A stretch of 64,000 bases of DNA from Candidatus Methylopumilus universalis (lineage in GTDB: Bacteria; Pseudomonadota; Gammaproteobacteria; Burkholderiales; Methylophilaceae), in contig CAMCXI010000003.1 of assembly GCA_945883335.1 (NCBI GenBank), positions 160,712 through 224,711 of the forward strand, in the 5' to 3' direction. The notes below the pieces were generated by a model. That model saw nothing but the letters and a program-made list of their open reading frames with translations. It did no database searches and had not been told where the DNA came from. Shown here piece by piece: positions 58,134 to 64,000 of this stretch. The position numbers and the translations under genes were made by a program. The first letter of the stretch is position 1. The number at the start of each line of letters is the position of its first letter.

Positions 58134-58502
58134 TTACAAAACTTCTGGCGCTAAAGAAACGATCTTCATGAAACGCTCACCACGTAGTTCACGTGTAACC
58201 GGTCCAAAGATACGAGTACCAATTGGCTCTAGCTTGTTGTTTAATAAAACAGCAGCATTGCTATCAAACTTAACTAAAGAGCCATCTGCACGACGAACAC
58301 CCTTAGCTGTACGAACAACAACAGCGCTATAAACTTCGCCTTTCTTGACGCGACCACGTGGAGCAGCATCTTTAATGCTGACCTTGATAACATCGCCAAT
58401 ACTTGCGTAACGACGCTTTGATCCGCCCAATACCTTAATACACATTACAGAACGTGCGCCAGTATTGTCGGCAACATCTAGCCGAGATTGCATTTGAATC
58501 AT
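58134..58502 (-). CDS. rplN: 50S ribosomal protein L14
   Basis: 122 residues from the ATG at 58502 ([20 protein letters not shown]), the E. coli length; a 5-codon longer frame exists but is not needed, with GGAG near the longer start making it uncertain. It is the first gene of the spc operon; a 159-base gap upstream has a promoter and inverted repeat. Confidence 0.97.
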   Translation of the reverse strand: MIQMQSRLDVADNTGARSVMCIKVLGGSKRRYASIGDVIKVSIKDAAPRGRVKKGEVYSAVVVRTAKGVRRADGSLVKFDSNAAVLLNNKLEPIGTRIFGPVTRELRGERFMKIVSLAPEVL

Positions 58503-58626
58503 GAGAATAATCTCCAACTTAATCCGTTAAACCAACACCAGCCGCTCGTCATTCACGGCCGACAGAACTACGGTCAGTATTGGGGCACTAGCTAAGGCCT
58601 AAGCCATGAGTGCCGAAAAGTCCAAC

Positions 58627-58658
58627 ATTATATATTGCATCCATGACGGATGCAATAT
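58627..58658 (-). promoter_or_regulatory. Putative spc promoter with overlapping 11-bp inverted repeat
   Basis: On the minus strand TTGCAT (plus 58650-58655) and a perfect TATAAT (plus 58627-58632) are 17 bases apart. The inverted repeat ATATTGCATCC (58632-58642) and GGATGCAATAT (58648-58658), with a 5-base loop, covers the -35 and the spacer. No T run follows, so it is not a terminator. The rest of the 159-base gap between rpsQ and rplN is a 118-base leader with a GGCACT / AGTGCC stem. Confidence 0.65.
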
Positions 58659-58661
58659 TAT

Positions 58662-58937
58662 TTATACACCTGTAGATTTAGTAACTACTTTACTAACTTT
58701 CCAGGTTTTTGTTTTTGAAAGTGGGCGTGTTTCTTCAATCACAACCAAATCACCTTCTTTACATTCATTTGTTTCGTCATGCGCGTGAAACTTGTTTGAA
58801 CGGCGAATAACTTTACCGATCAAAGGATGCTTCACTTTGCGCTCAACTAAAACAGTGACTGTTTTATCCATCTTGTCACTTACTACTCGACCGCTTAATG
58901 TACGGACGACTTTATTTGTTGCTAAATCGTTACTCAT
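58662..58937 (-). CDS. rpsQ: 30S ribosomal protein S17
   Basis: 91 residues. [43 protein letters not shown] and [24 protein letters not shown] are S17. Last gene of the S10 block before the spc promoter. Confidence 0.98.
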   Translation of the reverse strand: MSNDLATNKVVRTLSGRVVSDKMDKTVTVLVERKVKHPLIGKVIRRSNKFHAHDETNECKEGDLVVIEETRPLSKTKTWKVSKVVTKSTGV

Positions 58938-58948
58938 AATGACTCCGT

Positions 58949-59158
58949 TTAAGCTGCCTTAGCAGATGACTTTGATTTTTCCGCAAGCACTGTGCGAACA
59001 CGTGCTACATCTCTGCGTACTTTACGAATTTGGTCAACTTTGTTGAGTTGCTGTGTTGCTAATTGCATACGCATAGAAAACTGTGCGCGGCGCAATTCGA
59101 TCAACTCAGCATTCAACTCATCAACAGACTTCGCTCTTAATTCAGTTGCTTTCATCAT
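58949..59158 (-). CDS. rpmC: 50S ribosomal protein L29
   Basis: 69 residues with [56 protein letters not shown]. The start shares one base with the rplP stop (TAATG). Confidence 0.97.
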   Translation of the reverse strand: MMKATELRAKSVDELNAELIELRRAQFSMRMQLATQQLNKVDQIRKVRRDVARVRTVLAEKSKSSAKAA

Positions 59159-59574
59159 TAACCCCCGAGATGACGTGTAGCAAATGTTGTTTCAATTGGC
59201 AATTTTGCAGCTGCCAATTTGAACGCTTCACGCGCCAACTCTTCACTTACTCCGTCCATTTCATAAAGCATTTTTCCAGGCTGAATCTGTGCAACGTAGT
59301 ACTCTGTACTACCTTTACCATTACCCATACGAACTTCAGCTGGTTTCTTAGAAATTGGCTGATCAGGAAAAATACGAATCCAAACGCGACCACCACGTTT
59401 AATATGACGTGTCATCACGCGACGAGCCGCTTCAATTTGACGTGCAGTAAGACGACCACGACCAACTGCTTTCAAACCGAATTCGCCAAAACTTACTTTA
59501 TTACCCGTAGTTGCAATGCCTTTATTACGGCCTTTTTGCATCTTACGGAATTTTTGTCTAGCTGGCTGTAGCAT
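59158..59574 (-). CDS. rplP: 50S ribosomal protein L16
   Basis: 138 residues; [37 protein letters not shown] and [34 protein letters not shown] are L16. It overlaps rpsC by 17 bases. Confidence 0.98.
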   Translation of the reverse strand: MLQPARQKFRKMQKGRNKGIATTGNKVSFGEFGLKAVGRGRLTARQIEAARRVMTRHIKRGGRVWIRIFPDQPISKKPAEVRMGNGKGSTEYYVAQIQPGKMLYEMDGVSEELAREAFKLAAAKLPIETTFATRHLGG

Positions 59575-60274
59575 TTTTTGCCCCCGACTTTCTTACTTTC
59601 TTTTCTGGTTCTGCGACTGGCGCAACAACTGGTTGTTCACCCTTGTTGTCGAACACTTCGCCTTTGAATACCCAAACTTTGATACCGATAATGCCGTATG
59701 TTGTTAATGCTTCTGCAACACCGTAATCAATATCAGCACGTAAAGTATGAAGTGGCACACGACCTTCGCGATACCATTCAGTACGAGCAATTTCAATACC
59801 GTTTAAACGGCCTGAACTCATAATCTTGATACCTTGAGCGCCCAAACGCATGGCATTTTGCATCGCACGTTTCATCGCACGACGGAACATCACACGCTTT
59901 TCTAATTGCTGAGCAATGCTCTGTGCAATCAATGTAGCGTCGATTTCTGGCTTACGCACTTCTTCGATATTCAAATGGACAGGAACACCCATTAAACCTT
60001 GAATGCTAGAGCGTAAAGTTTCAATATCTTCACCCTTCTTACCAATCACGATACCTGGACGTGCACTGTAGATTGTGATTTTCGCGTTCTTTGCAGGACG
60101 CTCAATAATAATCTTGCTTACAGCAGCGTGGGCTAGCTTCTTGTTAAGGAACTCGCGAACCTTAATGTCGCTATTCAACATTGCTGGGAAATTTTTGCTG
60201 TTGGCATACCAACGTGATGTCCAGTTCTTTTGGACGCTCAGACGGAAACCAATTGGATGAATTTTCTGACCCAT
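59558..60274 (-). CDS. rpsC: 30S ribosomal protein S3
   Basis: 238 residues. [31 protein letters not shown] domain [22 protein letters not shown] and [55 protein letters not shown] are S3. The C-terminal tail after 215 is Pro/Val/Lys-rich. Confidence 0.98.
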   Translation of the reverse strand: MGQKIHPIGFRLSVQKNWTSRWYANSKNFPAMLNSDIKVREFLNKKLAHAAVSKIIIERPAKNAKITIYSARPGIVIGKKGEDIETLRSSIQGLMGVPVHLNIEEVRKPEIDATLIAQSIAQQLEKRVMFRRAMKRAMQNAMRLGAQGIKIMSSGRLNGIEIARTEWYREGRVPLHTLRADIDYGVAEALTTYGIIGIKVWVFKGEVFDNKGEQPVVAPVAEPEKKVRKSGAKNATAS

Positions 60275-60284
60275 AACGATTCCT

Positions 60285-60614
60285 TTAGTTACCCACTGTC
60301 ACGTTAATGTGACAGGTTGGTTTGGTAATGCGACCAGCGCGACCTTTAGCACGAGCACGGATACGCTTAAGCACGATACCTTTATCAACGTAGATTGAAG
60401 TCACCTTCAACTCATCAATATCAGCACCATTATTGTGTTCAGCGTTAGCAATTGCTGACTCAAGCACTTTCTTGATAATTTCTGCACCTTTCTTAGGTGA
60501 GAACTGCAAGATGTTAAGCGCATTGTCAACTTTCTTACCGCGTACTAAATCCGCTACTAAGCGAGCTTTCTGTGGAGAAAGATGTACACCTTTTAATACT
60601 GCAGATACTTGCAT
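60285..60614 (-). CDS. rplV: 50S ribosomal protein L22
   Basis: 109 residues from the third of three adjacent ATGs (60614), which is six bases from AGGAG; the first ATG touches the [36 protein letters not shown] and the loop [23 protein letters not shown], which lines the exit tunnel, are typical. Confidence 0.96.
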   Translation of the reverse strand: MQVSAVLKGVHLSPQKARLVADLVRGKKVDNALNILQFSPKKGAEIIKKVLESAIANAEHNNGADIDELKVTSIYVDKGIVLKRIRARAKGRAGRITKPTCHINVTVGN

Positions 60615-60623
60615 CATCATCTC

Positions 60624-60899
60624 CTACTTCTTAGCTTTCTTATCGGCTGCATGACCTTTGAAAGTGCGGGTTAACGCAAATTCACCGAGCTTGTGGCCAA
60701 CCATGTTTTCTGAAATCAACACAGGTACGTGTTGCTTGCCGTTATGAACCGCAATGGTCAAACCAATGAAGTCAGGCAAAATTGTAGAACGGCGTGACCA
60801 AGTTTTAATTGGTTTACGATCTCGCGTCTCAGCCGCTTTCTCTACTTTTTTAGCCAAGTGTCCATCGATGAATGGACCTTTTTTAATTGAACGTGCCAT
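60624..60899 (-). CDS. rpsS: 30S ribosomal protein S19
   Basis: 91 residues; [50 protein letters not shown] and [22 protein letters not shown] are S19. Confidence 0.98.
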   Translation of the reverse strand: MARSIKKGPFIDGHLAKKVEKAAETRDRKPIKTWSRRSTILPDFIGLTIAVHNGKQHVPVLISENMVGHKLGEFALTRTFKGHAADKKAKK

Positions 60900-60904
60900 A
60901 TTGA

Positions 60905-61738
60905 TTACCTCTTATTCGCAGGACGGCGTGAAACACGCATATTGTCAGTGCGCTTGTTGCTACGAGTGCGATAACCCTTGGTCGGAGTACCCCATGGGCT
61001 CACTGGATTCATACCAGCAGCTGTCTTACCCTCACCACCACCATGTGGGTGATCTACCGGGTTCATTACAACACCGCGAACTGTAGGACGCACACCGCGC
61101 CAGCGCATCGCACCAGCTTTACCGATAGAGCGTAATGAATGCTCTTCATTACCCACTTCGCCAAGCGTTGCTTTGCAATCAACGTGTACACGACGAACTT
61201 CGCCTGAACGTAAACGCAATTGAGCGTAGCTACCTTCACGTGCTAACAATTGCACTGATGTGCCAGCTGAACGAGCTAACTGCGCACCTTTACCAGGTTG
61301 CAATTCGATACAATGAATCGTGCTACCTACTGGGATATTGCGCAATGGCAATGCGTTACCTACTTTAATAGGTGCATCTGAACCACTAATCAATTGAGCC
61401 CCAGCAGCTACACCACGCGGAGCGATGATATAACGACGTTCACCGTCGGCATAACATAACAACGCAATGTGCGCGCTACGATTTGGATCGTATTCAATAT
61501 GCTCAACCTTTGCTGGAATTCCGTCTTTATTGCGGCGGAAATCTACCAAACGGTAATGTTGCTTATGACCGCCACCTTGGTGACGGATTGTAATATGGCC
61601 GTTGTTATTACGACCTGCATTTTTGCTTTGCTTCTCCAGCAGCGGCGCATAAGGCTTGCCCTTATATAGATCAGGTGTTACCACCTTTACTACGGCGCGC
61701 CGACCTGGTGAAGTTGGCTTGACTTTAATCAGTGCCAT
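60905..61738 (-). CDS. rplB: 50S ribosomal protein L2
   Basis: 277 residues, needed for subunit joining and peptidyl transferase. [54 protein letters not shown] and [34 protein letters not shown], with the conserved His, are present. Confidence 0.98.
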   Translation of the reverse strand: MALIKVKPTSPGRRAVVKVVTPDLYKGKPYAPLLEKQSKNAGRNNNGHITIRHQGGGHKQHYRLVDFRRNKDGIPAKVEHIEYDPNRSAHIALLCYADGERRYIIAPRGVAAGAQLISGSDAPIKVGNALPLRNIPVGSTIHCIELQPGKGAQLARSAGTSVQLLAREGSYAQLRLRSGEVRRVHVDCKATLGEVGNEEHSLRSIGKAGAMRWRGVRPTVRGVVMNPVDHPHGGGEGKTAAGMNPVSPWGTPTKGYRTRSNKRTDNMRVSRRPANKR

Positions 61739-61746
61739 GTTTTCTC

Positions 61747-62067
61747 CTATTCGCCCGCTGCAAAATTAATTTCTTGGCCTGGCTTCAAGCTTACATAAGC
61801 TTTCTTCCAGTCTTTACGGCGACCCATAATACGGCCAGCACGTTTCTCTTTACCCTTAACGTTCACTACCGTTACGGATTGCACTTCAACTTTGAATACA
61901 AGCTCAACCGCAGCCATGATTTCTGGTTTAGTTGCATCTGTACGCACTTTGAAAGCAATTTGCTGATTTTGATCAGCAATACGAGTTGCCTTTTCAGTAA
62001 TTTGCGGAGCCAAAATAACTTGCAGTAAACGATCTTGGTTTTTTACTAAGTTTAGATTCGCACTCAT
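61747..62067 (-). CDS. rplW: 50S ribosomal protein L23
   Basis: 106 residues; docking site for trigger factor and [54 protein letters not shown] is L23. It overlaps rplD by four bases. Confidence 0.98.
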   Translation of the reverse strand: MSANLNLVKNQDRLLQVILAPQITEKATRIADQNQQIAFKVRTDATKPEIMAAVELVFKVEVQSVTVVNVKGKEKRAGRIMGRRKDWKKAYVSLKPGQEINFAAGE

Positions 62068-62690
62068 GCTAGCATCTCCTCAAGCTTCTTCACTGCAGCT
62101 TTAGTCGCAACCACATTCGGGAAGCGAACCAAACTGACAGGATCAACGTATTGAGCTTCAACAACTAACACGTTAGGAATGTTACGTGCTGATAGATACA
62201 AGTTTTCATCAAAACCATCCACCAACAACAAAACACCTTCAGCAAACCCTAAACCCTTGATTTTCTCAACCAGGTTTTTAGTTTTCGGAGTGTCAACAGT
62301 AAACTCTTCAATCACTGACAAACGTGTTTGGCGTACAAGCTCTGAAAGAATTGCACACATACCAGCACGGTAAGCCTTACGGTTTACTTTATGGCTGAAG
62401 TTTTCATCAGGACTATTAGGGAATGCACGACCACCTCCACGCCAGATAGGGCTTGAGCTCATGCCTGAACGTGCACGACCAGTACCTTTTTGGTTCCATG
62501 GTTTGTGTGTAGTGTGACTTACGTTACCACGACCTAATTGTGCACGAGTCGCAGTACGCGCGTTTGCTTGGTAAGCAACAACAACTTGATGCACCAAAGC
62601 TTCATTAAATTCACGAGCAAACGTTACATCTGAAAGCTCAACAGCTGACTTTGTAACCTTACCGCTTTTGTCGATTAATTTGATTTCCAT
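62064..62690 (-). CDS. rplD: 50S ribosomal protein L4
   Basis: 208 residues; [67 protein letters not shown] is the L4 tunnel loop. In E. coli it also represses the S10 operon; no such leader was identified here. Start shares a base with the rplC stop. Confidence 0.98.
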   Translation of the reverse strand: MEIKLIDKSGKVTKSAVELSDVTFAREFNEALVHQVVVAYQANARTATRAQLGRGNVSHTTHKPWNQKGTGRARSGMSSSPIWRGGGRAFPNSPDENFSHKVNRKAYRAGMCAILSELVRQTRLSVIEEFTVDTPKTKNLVEKIKGLGFAEGVLLLVDGFDENLYLSARNIPNVLVVEAQYVDPVSLVRFPNVVATKAAVKKLEEMLA

Positions 62691-63352
62691 TATTTGGCCG
62701 CCTTATTAGAAGACTTGGCTTTAACAGCAGGACGTACAACTACATCACCACCTTTAGAGCCTGGAATAGCACCTTTAATCAACAATAGATTGCGTTCAAC
62801 ATCAACACGCACTACTTGTAGGTTTTGTGTCGTTACTTGAACAGCGCCCAAATGACCAGGCATACGCTTACCAGGGAATACTCGACCCGGATCCTGCGCC
62901 ATACCAATAGAACCTGGAACATTGTGTGATCTTGAGTTACCGTGAGATGCACGGTTTGATGAGAAGTGGTGACGCTTAATTGCGCCAGCAAAACCCTTAC
63001 CAAGAGAAGTGCCAGTCACATCGACCATTTGACCTTCTTGGAAAATATCAACTGAGATTGTTGCGCCAGCAGTGTAATTTGCTAACACATCACCAGAAAC
63101 TGAAAATTCTTGGATACCAGCACCTGCAGCAGAGCCTGACTTAGCATAATGCCCAGTCAAAGCTTTGTTGATACGGCTAGCGCGACGTTCGCCGAATGCA
63201 ACTTGAAGGCCTGTATAGCCATCAGTAGCAATCGTCTTAATCTGTGTCACACGGTTAGGCACAACTTCCAATACTGTTACAGGGACGCTTGCGCCATCCT
63301 CAGTAAACAGGCGGGTCATACCTACCTTGCGACCAATAAGCCCTAAGCTCAT
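62690..63352 (-). CDS. rplC: 50S ribosomal protein L3
   Basis: 220 residues; [36 protein letters not shown] and the loop [47 protein letters not shown] (with Gln150 region) are L3. A promoter lies in the 116-base gap before it. Confidence 0.98.
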   Translation of the reverse strand: MSLGLIGRKVGMTRLFTEDGASVPVTVLEVVPNRVTQIKTIATDGYTGLQVAFGERRASRINKALTGHYAKSGSAAGAGIQEFSVSGDVLANYTAGATISVDIFQEGQMVDVTGTSLGKGFAGAIKRHHFSSNRASHGNSRSHNVPGSIGMAQDPGRVFPGKRMPGHLGAVQVTTQNLQVVRVDVERNLLLIKGAIPGSKGGDVVVRPAVKAKSSNKAAK

Positions 63353-63417
63353 GATCGATTCCTTATATTTAGTTAAAAAGCCGATTACAATTGACCGACT
63401 TCTCTGAAAGAGCGCGG

Positions 63418-63446
63418 ATTATACCGAACTCTCGCTTACATTACAA
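63418..63446 (-). promoter_or_regulatory. Putative promoter upstream of rplC
   Basis: On the minus strand TTGTAA (plus 63441-63446), 17 bases, then a perfect TATAAT (plus 63418-63423) followed by CCGCGC, a GC-rich discriminator typical of stringently controlled promoters. It lies between rpsJ and rplC. Confidence 0.6.
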
Positions 63447-63468
63447 CTTTAAATCTACTGTCAAATTT

Positions 63469-63777
63469 TTACAGCTTGATCTCTACATCAACACCAGCTG
63501 GCAAATCTAACTTCATTAATGCATCAACTGTTTTATCAGTTGGGTCAACAATATCCATTAAACGTTGGTGTGTACGGATTTCGAACTGATCGCGCGATGT
63601 TTTGTTCACGTGTGGTGAACGCAAAATATCAAAACGCTCAATACGAGTTGGCAATGGAACTGGACCTTTAACAACAGCGCCAGTTCGTTTTGCTGTTTCT
63701 ACGATTTCTTGAGCAGATTGATCAATCAAACGATAATCAAAAGCTTTCAAGCGAATACGGATTTTTTGACTTTGCAT
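63469..63777 (-). CDS. rpsJ: 30S ribosomal protein S10
   Basis: 102 residues; [84 protein letters not shown] is S10/NusE, which also works in transcription antitermination. It comes after tuf on the minus strand. Confidence 0.98.
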   Translation of the reverse strand: MQSQKIRIRLKAFDYRLIDQSAQEIVETAKRTGAVVKGPVPLPTRIERFDILRSPHVNKTSRDQFEIRTHQRLMDIVDPTDKTVDALMKLDLPAGVDVEIKL

Positions 63778-63804
63778 TTTTACTGCCTTTCTAAAGAGCG
63801 AAAC

Positions 63805-63822
63805 GGCGGGACAAGTCCCGCC
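63805..63822 (-). repeat. Stem-loop between tuf and rpsJ
   Basis: GGCGGGAC (63805-63812) and GTCCCGCC (63815-63822) form a very stable GC hairpin with a two-base gap (seven pairs with a CAAG/CTTG loop). A short GTTTCG rather than a T run follows on the minus strand, so it may act as attenuator or mRNA processing site instead of full terminator. Confidence 0.6.
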
Positions 63823-63852
63823 ATTTGATTTAATTACAAATGAAATTACAGA

Positions 63853-64000
63853 TTATTCAATAATCTTAGCAACAACACCCGCACCAACAGTACGACCGCC
63901 TTCACGAATCGCGAAGCGTAAACCATCTTCCATCGCAATTGGAGCAATCAATGTTACTGTGATTGATACGTTATCACCTGGCATCACCATTTCTGTACCT
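63853..64000 (-). CDS. tuf: Elongation factor Tu, C-terminal end (partial)
   Basis: Only the last 48 codons are inside the window. They read [20 protein letters not shown] then [21 protein letters not shown] and VVAKIIE, the EF-Tu domain 3 end, with the stop at 63853-63855. The gene goes beyond the window edge. Position just upstream of rpsJ is the usual fusA-tuf-rpsJ order. Confidence 0.96.
   Translation of the reverse strand, partial: GTEMVMPGDNVSITVTLIAPIAMEDGLRFAIREGGRTVGAGVVAKIIE

Overview
The window is a moderately AT-rich bacterial chromosome segment of 64 kb. Gene content and order point to a betaproteobacterium, most likely of the Nitrosomonadales/Methylophilaceae group (Methylotenera- or Methylophilus-like). 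This assignment is inferred from protein flavour and synteny (BPSS1780-type membrane protein, DUF2782 protein, dusB-fis-purH-purD, coaBC-dut-rpmB-rpmG, the complete S10-spc-alpha ribosomal cluster), not from a database search. No rRNA, tRNA or CRISPR array was seen.

Layout. 1-9.8 kb: the 3' end of a Tas-type aldo/keto reductase, a Fur-box-controlled TonB-dependent siderophore receptor, the rRNA hydroxylase rlhA, an NlpC/P60 hydrolase, a SelW-like protein, the protease ctpA, ubiquinone hydroxylase coq7, an OsmC protein and an FKBP isomerase. 9.8-13.1 kb: a minus-strand operon of an unknown 196-aa protein, bioA and dacB (PBP4), with overlapping ends. 13.2-18 kb: groES-groEL under a CIRCE operator and a sigma32-like promoter, a probable small RNA on the minus strand, and uvrD. 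18-24.7 kb: a membrane protein, thrB, a DUF2782 protein and a LOG-family protein on the minus strand; polA and a CinA-like protein on the plus strand. 24.7-33.2 kb: a plus-strand run dusB-fis, purH, purD, tsaC, hemF, an M18 aminopeptidase and an amino acid permease. 33.2-41.6 kb: cytochrome c, mutarotase, ilvD, lgt, then a carbon-starvation cluster (ybdD-like, cstA) and an MgtC-like membrane protein.

41.7-44.2 kb is the only clearly accessory stretch. It holds a truncated TnpB (IS200/IS605) with its right end, an apparently intact hipB-hipA toxin-antitoxin pair with HipB-type operators, the 3' stump of a tyrosine integrase, and a broken radC. radC normally sits next to coaBC-dut-rpmB-rpmG, so the most economical reading is that mobile DNA entered the ancestral radC locus and then decayed, leaving hipBA.

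44.2-64 kb: coaBC, dut, rpmB and rpmG (plus), then an MscS channel, mgtE, a glutaredoxin-like protein, and the alpha, spc and S10 ribosomal operons on the minus strand from rplQ back to rpsJ and the 3' end of tuf. The boundary between the S10 and spc blocks carries a strong-looking internal promoter overlapped by an 11-bp inverted repeat, and another promoter lies between rpsJ and rplC.

The items most worth a second look are the minus-strand RNA between groEL and uvrD with a CU-rich loop, the hip island with its radC/integrase scar, the amber-interrupted membrane protein beside cstA, the FKBP lipoprotein with a second well-placed internal start, and the promoter/dyad at the spc operon.
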